From: Agromyces sp. NDB4Y10
Lineage (GTDB): Bacteria > Actinomycetota > Actinomycetes > Actinomycetales > Microbacteriaceae
DNA length: 64,000 bases
Direction: 5' to 3'
Assembly (NCBI RefSeq): GCF_001620055.1
Contig: NZ_LQGY01000025.1
Coordinates: 1 to 64,000 of the forward strand
Position 1 is the first letter of the stretch. Each line of letters begins with the position of its first letter. Position numbers and translations under genes: made by a program. Positions 8,012 to 18,950 of the stretch are shown here, in pieces. Below the pieces are notes generated by a model that saw only the letters and a list, made by a program, of their open reading frames with translations, was not told the DNA's origin and made no database searches.

Positions 8012-8470
8012 GTGACCGATTCCGTCGATGTGCTGATCACGGCCGACCGCGTCCCCGCCTACGCCCACCCGGGCGATGCGGGAGCCGACCTCCACGCCGC
8101 CGAGGCGGTGGTGCTCGAACCGGGGGAGCGCGCGACGGTCGGCACCGGAGTGGCGATCGCGCTGCCCGACGGCTACGTCGCGTTCGTGGTGCCCCGTTCG
8201 GGCCTGGCCTTCAAGCACGGCATCACGATCGTGAACGCGCCCGGGACCGTCGACGCCGGATACCGGGGCGAGATCAAGGTCGCACTGTTGAACACCGACG
8301 CCCGCGAGGCGTACCGCATCGAGCCGGGCGACCGCATCGCCCAGCTCGTGGTGATGCCCGTCAGCCGGGCGCGGTTCGTGGAGGTCGAGAAGCTGCCCGG
8401 CAGCCTCCGCGGCGAGGGGGGATTCGGGTCCACCGGATTCGGGGCGAACCAGTCAGGAGCACACGCGTGA
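8012..8470 (+). CDS. dut: deoxyuridine 5'-triphosphate nucleotidohydrolase
   Basis: dUTPase hydrolyses dUTP to dUMP and pyrophosphate, keeping uracil out of DNA and feeding dTMP synthesis. The 152-residue protein has all five trimeric-dUTPase motifs: I PGDAGADLH (20-28), II PRSGLA (61-66), III NAPGTVDAGYRGEIKV (75-90, catalytic Asp81 and substrate Tyr84), IV GDRIAQL (107-113) and V RGEGGFGSTG (133-142, P-loop-like). The GTG start at 8012 sits 6 bases after a -10 element. The stop overlaps the next start as GTGA, so dut, DUF3710 and DUF3159 form one operon. Confidence 0.97.
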   Translation: MTDSVDVLITADRVPAYAHPGDAGADLHAAEAVVLEPGERATVGTGVAIALPDGYVAFVVPRSGLAFKHGITIVNAPGTVDAGYRGEIKVALLNTDAREAYRIEPGDRIAQLVVMPVSRARFVEVEKLPGSLRGEGGFGSTGFGANQSGAHA

Positions 8471-9087
8471 GCGACATCGAGAACATCGACGACTTCCCGG
8501 TCGACCAGCCCAAGTCGGCCCCCGCCGATCGGGCCGCGAACGGCCCCCTCGACGAGTCGGAGGCCAATCCGGTCCGCCCGTACGTCGACCTCGGCGGCGT
8601 CAAGGTGCTGCCCCGCGAGGGCCTGCACCTCCGGCTCGAGGTCGAGGAGGGCAGCAAGCGCGTGGTCGCGGTCGGCCTCGACTACGCCAATTCGACCCTC
8701 CAGGTCCAGCCGTTCGCGGCACCGCGGTCGAGCGGGCTCTGGCATGAGATCCGCGACCAGATCGCCGAGCAGATCGCCCGGCAGGGCGGCACGACCACGG
8801 TCCGCGAGGGATCGTTCGGTCCCGAGCTCCTCGCGCAGATCCCAGTCACGACGGCCGACGGACAGGCCGGCCAGATGCGGCTCGCGCGCTTCATCGGCGT
8901 CGACGGCCCGCGTTGGTTCCTCCGCGGCGTGATCGCCGGCGAGGCGGCCACCGATCCGGCGGCGGCGGCGAAGGTCGAGGATCTCTTCCGCTCGATCGTC
9001 GTCGTCCGCGGCGACACGCCGATGCCCCCGCGCGACCTCATCCCGCTGCGCATGCCCGCGCCGTCGTCGGGCGGTCCCGGCGCGTGA
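8467..9087 (+). CDS. DUF3710 domain-containing protein
   Basis: This 206-residue soluble protein starts at GTG in a 4-base overlap with dut. It has an acidic N-terminus, then a compact mixed domain with phrases typical of DUF3710: GLHLRLEVEEG, STLQVQPFAAPRSSGLW and DGPRWFLRGVIAGEA. The gene follows dut in mycobacteria, streptomycetes and here; no biochemical function is established. The conserved coupling with dut suggests a housekeeping role, but the nature of that role cannot be read from the sequence. Confidence 0.9.
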   Translation: MSDIENIDDFPVDQPKSAPADRAANGPLDESEANPVRPYVDLGGVKVLPREGLHLRLEVEEGSKRVVAVGLDYANSTLQVQPFAAPRSSGLWHEIRDQIAEQIARQGGTTTVREGSFGPELLAQIPVTTADGQAGQMRLARFIGVDGPRWFLRGVIAGEAATDPAAAAKVEDLFRSIVVVRGDTPMPPRDLIPLRMPAPSSGGPGA

Positions 9088-9863
9088 CCTCGCACGATCC
9101 GGACGCGAACCCGCCCGAGCGCGAGTCCGCTCCCGCCGACGGGGGCGGTCCCGCGCCGGCCGCGCGCGAGGGCGCCCCGGCCGACGACCTCGCGCGTCAG
9201 TTCGCGGCCGCGGCCGAACGATCAGGCCTGGGCCGGATCGCGCGCGACGAGAAGCTGACCCCGGCCGACCTGATCGGCGCGCTCGGCGGCGTGCGCGGCC
9301 TCGCCGAGGCGATCCTGCCCGGCCTGGTCTTCCTCGTCACCTACACCTTCACGCGCGAGCTCGTGTGGGCGCTCGTGGCGTCGCTCGGCCTCGCCGTCGT
9401 CTTCACGGTCGCGCGGCTCGTGGCCCGGACGCAGCCCACGCAGGCCATCGCCGGCCTGATCGGCGTCGCGGCATCCGCTGCGCTGGCGCTCTGGACCGGG
9501 CGCGCCGAGGACAACTACGTCATCGGCTTCTACACGAACGCCGCCTACGCGGTGGCGATCCTGGTCTCGCTGCTCGTGCGCTGGCCGCTCGTGGGACTCG
9601 TGGTCGGCTTCCTCATGGGCGACGGCACGGCGTGGCGCCGGCGGCGGCGGACCTATCGCGCCATGCAGCTGCTGACCGTCGTGTGGCTCGGCATGTTCGT
9701 CGCGCGCCTCGTGGTGCAGGTCCCGTTCTACTACGCCGGCAACGTCGAGGCGCTCGGCGCCACCCGGCTGCTCATGGGCGTGCCGCTGTACGCGCTGCTG
9801 CTCGTCTTCTCGTGGCTGGTCGTCCGGGCGGTGTACCCGGCGCGGACCGCGCCCGCGGAGTGA
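9084..9863 (+). CDS. DUF3159 integral membrane protein
   Basis: The GTG start overlaps the DUF3710 stop by 4 bases. The 259-residue protein has a ~65-residue Pro/Ala-rich acidic cytoplasmic N-terminus, then about six hydrophobic helices (for example AILPGLVFLVTYTF, WALVASLGLAVVFTVA, AVAILVSLLVRWPLVGLVVG). The motif DLIGALGGVRGLAEAILPGL at the start of the membrane part is typical of DUF3159. Function unknown; last gene of the dut operon. Confidence 0.9.
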   Translation: MTSHDPDANPPERESAPADGGGPAPAAREGAPADDLARQFAAAAERSGLGRIARDEKLTPADLIGALGGVRGLAEAILPGLVFLVTYTFTRELVWALVASLGLAVVFTVARLVARTQPTQAIAGLIGVAASAALALWTGRAEDNYVIGFYTNAAYAVAILVSLLVRWPLVGLVVGFLMGDGTAWRRRRRTYRAMQLLTVVWLGMFVARLVVQVPFYYAGNVEALGATRLLMGVPLYALLLVFSWLVVRAVYPARTAPAE

Positions 9864-9869
9864 TAGAGT

Positions 9870-9887
9870 TATCTCGACATCAAGATA
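9870..9887 (+). promoter_or_regulatory. palindromic operator candidate before acnA
   Basis: TATCTCGACATCAAGATA is an 18-base inverted repeat with a single mismatch. It overlaps a -10-like GATAAT (9884-9889) and lies about 130 bases before acnA, whose second possible -10, TAGCCT, is at 9934-9939. A repressor of aconitase expression is a plausible ligand; which one is not known to me. Confidence 0.5.
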
Positions 9888-10019
9888 ATTTCCGGATGCC
9901 GGAGTGAGCCTGTCGGCAGGCGGGGCGCTGCACTAGCCTTGCTTGGGGCGGGGCAACGGATCATGACGAGCACCGCCATGCGCCGCCGCGCGGGCGGCAT
10001 CCGCGAAGGAGAGGACACC

Positions 10020-12830
<2,811 letters not shown>

Positions 12831-12842
12831 CGCGGCGATCCA

Positions 12843-12873
12843 CGAGGGCGGCGAGCACGGCTCGCCGCCCTCG
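12843..12873 (+). terminator. terminator after acnA
   Basis: Perfect 14-bp stem (12843-12856 with 12860-12873) and 3-base loop, 12 bases after the acnA stop; TTCTCT follows. Confidence 0.85.
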
Positions 12874-12904
12874 TTCTCTGCCCGGGCTCTCAGGTCGCCC
12901 GGCG

Positions 12905-12910
12905 TAGACT
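12905..12910 (+). promoter_or_regulatory. -10 element of the dxs promoter
   Basis: TAGACT, 51 bases before the dxs ATG and just after the acnA terminator. Confidence 0.5.
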
Positions 12911-12961
12911 TCTACGAACCCCGCCGGGGCGGCGACGCCCACGTCTTCGGAGGCACGACGA

Positions 12962-14905
12962 ATGAGGCTGCTCGACACGATCCGCGGTCCCCGCGACCTG
13001 GACGCCCTCTCCCACGACCAGCTGGAGGAACTCGCTCGCGAGATCCGCGAGGTGCTCGTCGCGAGCGTCTCGAAGACCGGCGGTCACCTCGGACCCAATC
13101 TCGGCGTGGTCGAGCTCACCATCGCCATCCATCGCGTGTTCGACTCGCCCCGCGACCCGATCATCTTCGACACGGGCCACCAGTCCTACGTGCACAAGCT
13201 GCTCACCGGCCGTCAGGACTTCAGCAGCCTCCGCCAGACCGGGGGGCTCGCCGGCTACCCGCAGCGCTCCGAGTCCGAGCACGACGTGGTCGAGAGCTCG
13301 CACGCGTCGAGCTCGCTGTCCTGGGCCGACGGCATCTCCAAGGCGTTCGAGATGACCGGCCAGGGCGACCGGCACGTGGTCGCCGTCGTGGGCGACGGCG
13401 CCCTGACCGGCGGCATGACGTGGGAGGCGCTGAACAACATCTCCGACGACAACACGCGCAACCTCGTCGTCGTCGTGAACGACAACGGCCGGTCCTACGC
13501 GCCGACCATCGGCGGCATGGCCCGCTTCCTCAACTCGGTGCGCACCAAGCAGTCGTACCGCACGCTGCACCTGCGCAGCCGCAGCGCGTTCGACAAGCTC
13601 GGCTCGCCCGGCCGCGCGTTCTACCGCGGCGTGCGCGGTGGACTCCACGGCTTCCTCAGCCGGTTCAGCGGCAACGAGGCGCTCTACTCGAACCTCGACA
13701 TCAAGTACATCGGACCGATCGACGGCCACGACGAACGCGCGGTGGAGGAGGCGCTCCGGCAGGCGAAGTCGTACGGCGCCCCCGTGATCGTGCACACCAT
13801 CACCGACAAGGGCCGCGGTTACGAGCCGGCGCGTCGCGACGTCGCCGACCAGTTCCACGCCGTCGGCCAGATCGACCCCGAGACGGGCGAGTCGATCGAG
13901 AAGGCGTCGGCGCCCTCGTGGACCGGCGTATTCGCGGATGAGCTCGTGAGCCTCGCCGAGCGCGACGAGCGGCTCGTCGGCATCACCGCGGCGATGCTCC
14001 GTCCGACCGGACTCCACCGGATGGCTGAGCGCTTCCCCGCCCGCGTCTTCGATGTCGGCATCGCCGAGCAGCACGCGGCCACCTCGGCCGCCGGCCTCGC
14101 CTTCGGCGGCCTGCACCCGGTCGTCGCGGTCTACGCGACCTTCATCAACCGCGCCTTCGACCAGGTGCTGATGGATGTCGCCCTCCACAAGGCCGGCGTG
14201 ACCTTCGTGCTCGACCGTGCCGGCGTGACCGGGCCCGACGGCCCCAGCCACCACGGCGTGTGGGACCTGTCGATCCTCCAGGTGGTCCCCGGGATCCGCA
14301 TCGCCGCGCCCCGCGACTCCGTGCGCCTGGCCGAGGAGCTCGGCGAGGCCGTGCGGGTCGACGACGGCCCGACGGTCCTGCGGTTCCCCAAGGGCACGGT
14401 CGGCACGGAGTACGAGGCCGTCCGCCGCACCGACGACGGCGTGGACGTACTGGTCGAGTCCGAGCGGCGCGACGTGCTCATCGTCACGGTCGGCCCGATG
14501 GCCGGGGTCGGACTCGAGGTCGCGCAGCGACTCGAGGCGCAGGGCATCGGGGCCACGGTCGTCGATCCGCGTTGGGTCGTGCCGGTTCCGCAGAGCGTCG
14601 TCGAGCTCGCCGCCGACTATCGGATCGTCGTGAGCATCGAGGACGGGATCCGGGTCGGCGGCATCGGCACCCGCATCCGTCAGGACCTGCGGGAGGCCGG
14701 CGTCGACACGGCCGTGACCGAGGTGGGCCTGCCCGACGAGTTCCTCGACCACGGCTCGCGGGGCGACATCCTGGAGCGCGTCGGCCTCACGCCGCAGCAC
14801 ATCGCCCGGGATGTCACGGCGATGGTGCTCGGCAGCAAGCTCCCGCACGCGCGCAACGCGGGCATCGAGCTCCCGAGCGACACCGCGCCCCAGCCCCGGG
14901 TGTGA
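12962..14905 (+). CDS. dxs: 1-deoxy-D-xylulose-5-phosphate synthase
   Basis: This thiamine-diphosphate enzyme condenses pyruvate and glyceraldehyde-3-phosphate, the entry step of the MEP isoprenoid pathway. The 647-residue protein shows GGHLGPNLG (His42), the ThDP/Mg motif GDGALTGGM (144-152) continuing to EALNNI, and the catalytic Glu369 in [13 protein letters not shown]. The order ThDP-binding, pyrimidine-binding, transketolase C-terminal domain is complete. The ATG has GGAGGCACGACGA upstream. It is transcribed alone; the next gene is convergent. Confidence 0.97.
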   Translation: MRLLDTIRGPRDLDALSHDQLEELAREIREVLVASVSKTGGHLGPNLGVVELTIAIHRVFDSPRDPIIFDTGHQSYVHKLLTGRQDFSSLRQTGGLAGYPQRSESEHDVVESSHASSSLSWADGISKAFEMTGQGDRHVVAVVGDGALTGGMTWEALNNISDDNTRNLVVVVNDNGRSYAPTIGGMARFLNSVRTKQSYRTLHLRSRSAFDKLGSPGRAFYRGVRGGLHGFLSRFSGNEALYSNLDIKYIGPIDGHDERAVEEALRQAKSYGAPVIVHTITDKGRGYEPARRDVADQFHAVGQIDPETGESIEKASAPSWTGVFADELVSLAERDERLVGITAAMLRPTGLHRMAERFPARVFDVGIAEQHAATSAAGLAFGGLHPVVAVYATFINRAFDQVLMDVALHKAGVTFVLDRAGVTGPDGPSHHGVWDLSILQVVPGIRIAAPRDSVRLAEELGEAVRVDDGPTVLRFPKGTVGTEYEAVRRTDDGVDVLVESERRDVLIVTVGPMAGVGLEVAQRLEAQGIGATVVDPRWVVPVPQSVVELAADYRIVVSIEDGIRVGGIGTRIRQDLREAGVDTAVTEVGLPDEFLDHGSRGDILERVGLTPQHIARDVTAMVLGSKLPHARNAGIELPSDTAPQPRV

Positions 14906-14920
14906 ACGGCGCGGTCCCGC

Positions 14921-15451
14921 TCACTCGATGCGGTAGACGTGCTCGACGGCGTCGCCGATCCGAGTGACGCCGGTCAGCCGCATCGGCCGGGTCACGGTGC
15001 CCACCGGAAGCAACGGTCGCCCGCTCCCGAGCGCGACCGGCATGTACCCGATGAGCAGCTCGTCGAGCCGGCCCGCCTCGAGGAACTGCGCGGCCACCGG
15101 ACCGCCGCCGATCACCCACACGTTCCGGCCGGCGGCCGCCTCCACCGCGGCATCGGCGATCGCGTCGACCTCGCCGGCGGCGAATCGGATGTCGGCGCCG
15201 TCGGGCACCGGCAGGTCGCGATGGGTGAGCACCCAGGTGGGCAGGGCTCCGTACGGCCAGCCGCCGCCCTCTCGGAGCACCCACTCGTAGGTCGTCGCTC
15301 CGAGCACGAGCGCGCCGACGTCGGCGAAGAACCGGTCGTAGTGCTCCTGGAAGTCCTCCATGCCGAACTGCAGCAGCCACCCGAGGTCGTCGTGCTCATC
15401 GGCGATGAACCCGTCGATGGTGGAGGCGACGTAGTACTGGATCTTCGTCAT
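14921..15451 (-). CDS. dihydrofolate reductase-like (RibD C-terminal) protein
   Basis: This 176-residue protein of the RibD C-terminal/DHFR superfamily starts MTKIQYYVASTIDGFIA, the usual opening of these NADPH-dependent reductases. Further family marks are LVLGATTYEWVL and the nucleotide-binding VWVIGGGPVAAQFLEAG. Substrate is unknown; these stand-alone proteins are not part of riboflavin operons. A -10 TATGCT ends 6 bases before the ATG, so the mRNA is probably leaderless. Confidence 0.88.
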   Translation of the reverse strand: MTKIQYYVASTIDGFIADEHDDLGWLLQFGMEDFQEHYDRFFADVGALVLGATTYEWVLREGGGWPYGALPTWVLTHRDLPVPDGADIRFAAGEVDAIADAAVEAAAGRNVWVIGGGPVAAQFLEAGRLDELLIGYMPVALGSGRPLLPVGTVTRPMRLTGVTRIGDAVEHVYRIE

Positions 15452-15457
15452 CCGCCG

Positions 15458-15463
15458 AGCATA
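15458..15463 (-). promoter_or_regulatory. -10 element of a leaderless transcript (DHFR-like gene)
   Basis: TATGCT on the minus strand, 6 bases before the ATG at 15451. The -35 region lies inside the fad operon terminator hairpin. Confidence 0.5.
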
Positions 15464-15501
15464 CGAACGACCCCCGACAACCAGGTGCCGGGGGTCGTTC
15501 G
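15464..15501 (-). terminator. terminator of the fadA-fadB operon
   Basis: 13-bp perfect stem CGAACGACCCCCG / CGGGGGTCGTTCG with a 12-base loop, 16 bases beyond the fadB stop on the minus strand. Confidence 0.75.
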
Positions 15502-15517
15502 GTCGATCAGGCGTGGA

Positions 15518-17656
15518 TCAGGCGTCGACGCCGCGGATCGGCGGGTGGTGGAACGTGTCGCCGAAGACGCGCTCCGACGCTCCCACCCGGTCGAGGTACG
15601 GCGTGAGCCCGCCCATCTGGAACGGGAAACCCGCCCCGAGGATCATGCAGAGGTCGATGTCCTCCGCGGCGCTCACGACGCCGTCGTCGAGCATGAGCTT
15701 CGTCTCACGCGCCAGGCCGTCCTGCAGGCGGGTCAGGATCTCATCGGGCGACGAGGGGTTCGTGCCGCCGGAGACGATCTTCATCGCGCCCTTGTCGAAG
15801 CCCTTGACCTTGCCCTTGTCGTCCTTCTCGAGCAGCTTGCCGTAGTCGGCGAGCCGGTGCAGGTTCTCGGAACGGTAGAACCGGTCGGGGAACGCCGCGT
15901 GGTGGGTGTCGAGCACATGCGCGCCGACCTTGAGCCCGACGAGGTCGAGCAGGTGCGACGGAGCCATGGGCAGGCCGAGCGGGGCCATCGCCTCGTCGAC
16001 GGTCTCGAAGGGCGTGCCCTCGTCGACCGCGCGCATCGCCTCGCCGAGGAGCACCGCCAGCAGGCGGTTCACGACGAAGCCCGGCGTGTCGGCGGTGATC
16101 ACCGCGTTCTTCTTGAGCTTCGCCGCGGTCACCATCGCGGTCGAGAGCGTCGCGTCATCCGTGCTGCTCGTCTTCACGACCTCGATCAGCGGCATGACCG
16201 CGACAGGAGTGAAGAAGTGGAAGCCCACCACGCGCTCGGGGTGCTGGAGCTTCGCGCCGATCTGCTCCACGGAGAGCGACGAGGTGTTCGTCGCGAGGAC
16301 CGCCTCGGGCGAGATGAACTGCTCGACCTCGGCGAACACCTGCTGCTTGATCTCGAGCTCCTCGAACACGGCCTCGATGACCCAGTCGCAGTCGGCGAAC
16401 TCGGACTTGTCGGTCGTGCCGTGCACGAGCGCCTTCAGGCGGTTCGCCTCGTCGGGGGAGATGCGGCCCTTGTCGCGCAGGGTGTCGATCTCGCCGGTGA
16501 TGTACGCCACGCCCTTGTCGACGCGCGCCTGGTCGAGGTCGGTGATCACGACCGGCACCTGGAGTCGCCGGACGAACAGCAGCGCGAACTGGCTGGCCAT
16601 GTAGCCGGCGCCGAGGACGCCCACCTTGGTGACCGGCTTGGCGAGCGCCTTGTCGGGGGCGCCTGCCGGCTTCTTCGCGCGCTTCTGCACGAGGTTGAAG
16701 GCGTAGACGGATGCCTGCAGCTGGTCGCCGGCGATGAGGTCGGCGAGGACCTCGTCCTCGCGCTCGAAGCCCTCGGCCTTCGTGCCGGACTTCGCGGCCT
16801 TCAGCAGGTCGAGCGCCGCGTAGGGCGACTTGGGCACCGAGCCGATGCGGCTCTGCAGCATCTTGCGGGCGATGCCGATCGCGGCATCCCACTTGACCAG
16901 GCGCTCGACCTTGCCGGGCTCGTTCGGGCGCTTGACCTTCACGCGGCCGGAGACCACGCCGTCGGCCCAGCGGATGGAGTCCTCGAGGTAGTTCACCGAC
17001 GGGAACAGGGCGTCGGCGATGCCGAGCTCCAGCACGTCGCCCGCCTTCAGCGTGCGGTTCTGCTTGAGCGGATTCTCGATGACGACCTTGAGCGCGTTCT
17101 CGATGCCGATCAGGTTCGGCAGCAGGTAGGCGCCGCCCCAGCCGGGGATGAGGCCGAGGAACACCTCGGGCAGCGCCACGGCCGGCGTGGACGCGTCGAC
17201 GGTGCGGTAGTCGGCGTTCAGGGCGATCTCGAGGCCGCCGCCGAGCGCCAGTCCGTTGATGAAGGCGAACGACGGGACGCCCACCTCCGAGAGCTTGCCG
17301 AGGGCGTGGTGTCCGAGCTGCCCCATGCGGAGCGCGATCTCCCGGCTGGGGATCTCGGCGACCTTCGACAGGTCGGCGCCCGCGGCGAGGATGAACGGCT
17401 TGCCGGTCACCGCGACCGCGTGGATCTCGCCGGCCGCGGCCCGCTCGCGCAGCCCGTCGAGGGTCGCGGCGTACTCGAGCAGCGACTTGGGTCCGAGCGT
17501 GTTGGGACGGGTGTGGTCGCGGCCGTTGTCGAGCGTGATGAGCGCGAGCGTGCGCCCCTCGGAGATGGGGATGTCGCGCACGTACGAGTGCGTGACGACC
17601 TCGTCGTCGGACAGCGTCTCGAGCTCGGAGAAGTCGATCTTGGTGTAGTCGGTCAT
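15518..17656 (-). CDS. fadB: multifunctional enoyl-CoA hydratase / 3-hydroxyacyl-CoA dehydrogenase
   Basis: This fatty-acid oxidation enzyme combines hydration of enoyl-CoA and NAD-dependent oxidation of 3-hydroxyacyl-CoA. The 712-residue protein has an N-terminal crotonase domain (oxyanion-hole GADLSKV; both catalytic glutamates present in GGGLEIALNADYR and LPEVFLGLIPGWGG), then an NAD-binding Rossmann domain starting KVGVLGAGYMASQFA and the 3-hydroxyacyl dehydrogenase C-terminal domains (HFFTPVAVMPLIEVV, TPGFVVNRLL). ATG 17656 was preferred over the adjacent 17659 because it gives better spacing to GAGGGG. It lies 8 bases after the thiolase stop. Confidence 0.95.
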   Translation of the reverse strand: MTDYTKIDFSELETLSDDEVVTHSYVRDIPISEGRTLALITLDNGRDHTRPNTLGPKSLLEYAATLDGLRERAAAGEIHAVAVTGKPFILAAGADLSKVAEIPSREIALRMGQLGHHALGKLSEVGVPSFAFINGLALGGGLEIALNADYRTVDASTPAVALPEVFLGLIPGWGGAYLLPNLIGIENALKVVIENPLKQNRTLKAGDVLELGIADALFPSVNYLEDSIRWADGVVSGRVKVKRPNEPGKVERLVKWDAAIGIARKMLQSRIGSVPKSPYAALDLLKAAKSGTKAEGFEREDEVLADLIAGDQLQASVYAFNLVQKRAKKPAGAPDKALAKPVTKVGVLGAGYMASQFALLFVRRLQVPVVITDLDQARVDKGVAYITGEIDTLRDKGRISPDEANRLKALVHGTTDKSEFADCDWVIEAVFEELEIKQQVFAEVEQFISPEAVLATNTSSLSVEQIGAKLQHPERVVGFHFFTPVAVMPLIEVVKTSSTDDATLSTAMVTAAKLKKNAVITADTPGFVVNRLLAVLLGEAMRAVDEGTPFETVDEAMAPLGLPMAPSHLLDLVGLKVGAHVLDTHHAAFPDRFYRSENLHRLADYGKLLEKDDKGKVKGFDKGAMKIVSGGTNPSSPDEILTRLQDGLARETKLMLDDGVVSAAEDIDLCMILGAGFPFQMGGLTPYLDRVGASERVFGDTFHHPPIRGVDA

Positions 17657-17664
17657 CATTCCCC

Positions 17665-18873
17665 TCAGGCCTTCTTCGCGGCCTTGCGCGAGTAGTTCGG
17701 GTTCTCCCAGATCATCGTGCCGCCCTGTCCGAGGCCCACGCACATGGTGGTGATGCCGTAGCGGACGTCGGGGCGCTCGGCGAACTGGCTGGCGAGCTGG
17801 TTCATCAGGCGCACGCCCGACGAGGCGAGGGGGTGACCCACCGCGATCGCTCCGCCCCACGGGTTCACGCGGGGGTCGTCGTCGTCGATGCCGTAGTGGT
17901 CGAGCAGCGAGAGCACCTGGACGGCGAACGCCTCGTTGACCTCGATGAGCCCGATGTCGTCCATCTTGAGTCCGGCCAGCCGCAGCGCCTTCTCGGTCGC
18001 CGGGACGGGGCCGATGCCCATGATCTCGGGGTCGACGCCCGCGAAGGCGTAGCTCACGAGCTTCATCTTGACGTTCAGGCCGAATTCCTTCGCGGCGTCG
18101 GCGCTCGCGAGGAGTGCCGCGGTCGCGCCGTCGTTGAGGCCCGACGCGTTGCCGGCGGTGACCCGGCCGTGCGGACGGAACGGGGTCTTGAGCCCGGCGA
18201 GGCCCTCCATCGTGGTCTCCGGTCGCATGACCTCGTCGCGCGTCGCGAGCCCCCAGCCCTCGGCGGTGCGGATGGCGACGGGGACGAGGTCCTGCTGGAT
18301 CTTGCCGGCCTCGTACGCCGCCGCGGTCTTCCGCTGGCTGCCCAGCGCGTAGCGGTCGGCGCGCTCCTTGGTCAGGTGCGGGAAGCGGTCGTGGATGCGC
18401 TCGGCGGTGGCACCCATGACGAGGGCGTCCTCCGAGACCATCCGCTCCGCGACGAAGCGGGGGTTGGGGTCGACGCCGCTGCCCATGGGGTGGTGGCCCA
18501 TGTGCTCCACGCCGCCGCCGATGGCGAGGCGGTACTGGCCGTAGCCGATCGAGCCCGCGAGCATGGCGACGGACGTCATCGCGCCGGCGCACATGCGGTC
18601 GATCGCGAAGCCGGGCACCGACTTGGGCAGGCCCGCGAGGATGGCGGCCGTGCGGCCGATGGTCAGGCCCTGGTCGCCGGCCTGGGTCGTGGCGGCGATG
18701 GCCACGTCGTCGATCTGCTCCTTCGGGGCGCTCGGGTTGCGTTCCAGGAGTCCGACGATCGCCTTCACGACCAGATCGTCGGCTCGGGTGTTCCAGTACA
18801 TGCCCTTTTCGCCGGCCTTGCCGAAGGGGGTTCGGACCCCGTCGACGAAGACGACATCAGCTCGTTCAGCCAC
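17665..18873 (-). CDS. fadA: acetyl-CoA C-acyltransferase (3-ketoacyl-CoA thiolase)
   Basis: Thiolase cleaves 3-ketoacyl-CoA with CoA in the last step of beta-oxidation. The 402-residue protein starts at GTG (complement of 18871-18873) after AAAGGGAG. The nucleophile is Cys95 in IDRMCAGAMTS; NEAFAVQ, the histidine in AVGHPLASSG and the second cysteine in MCVGLGQGG complete the active site. It is the first gene of a two-gene operon with fadB. An inverted repeat overlaps its -10 element. Confidence 0.95.
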   Translation of the reverse strand: MAERADVVFVDGVRTPFGKAGEKGMYWNTRADDLVVKAIVGLLERNPSAPKEQIDDVAIAATTQAGDQGLTIGRTAAILAGLPKSVPGFAIDRMCAGAMTSVAMLAGSIGYGQYRLAIGGGVEHMGHHPMGSGVDPNPRFVAERMVSEDALVMGATAERIHDRFPHLTKERADRYALGSQRKTAAAYEAGKIQQDLVPVAIRTAEGWGLATRDEVMRPETTMEGLAGLKTPFRPHGRVTAGNASGLNDGATAALLASADAAKEFGLNVKMKLVSYAFAGVDPEIMGIGPVPATEKALRLAGLKMDDIGLIEVNEAFAVQVLSLLDHYGIDDDDPRVNPWGGAIAVGHPLASSGVRLMNQLASQFAERPDVRYGITTMCVGLGQGGTMIWENPNYSRKAAKKA

Positions 18874-18902
18874 GCTGCAGCTCCCTTTCGAATGAGGAAT
18901 CA

Positions 18903-18927
18903 CCCGATCCTAGGAACGCCGATCGGG
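18903..18927 (-). promoter_or_regulatory. fadA promoter with an inverted-repeat operator candidate
   Basis: CCCGATC (18903-18909) and GATCGGG (18921-18927) form a perfect 7-bp inverted repeat with an 11-base spacer. The minus-strand -10 TAGGAT (complement of 18907-18912) lies inside it, so a bound protein would block initiation. A TetR- or GntR-type fatty-acid regulator is a reasonable guess. Confidence 0.5.
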
Positions 18928-18950
18928 CCGACGGAATCGGTTGGCGGTTC

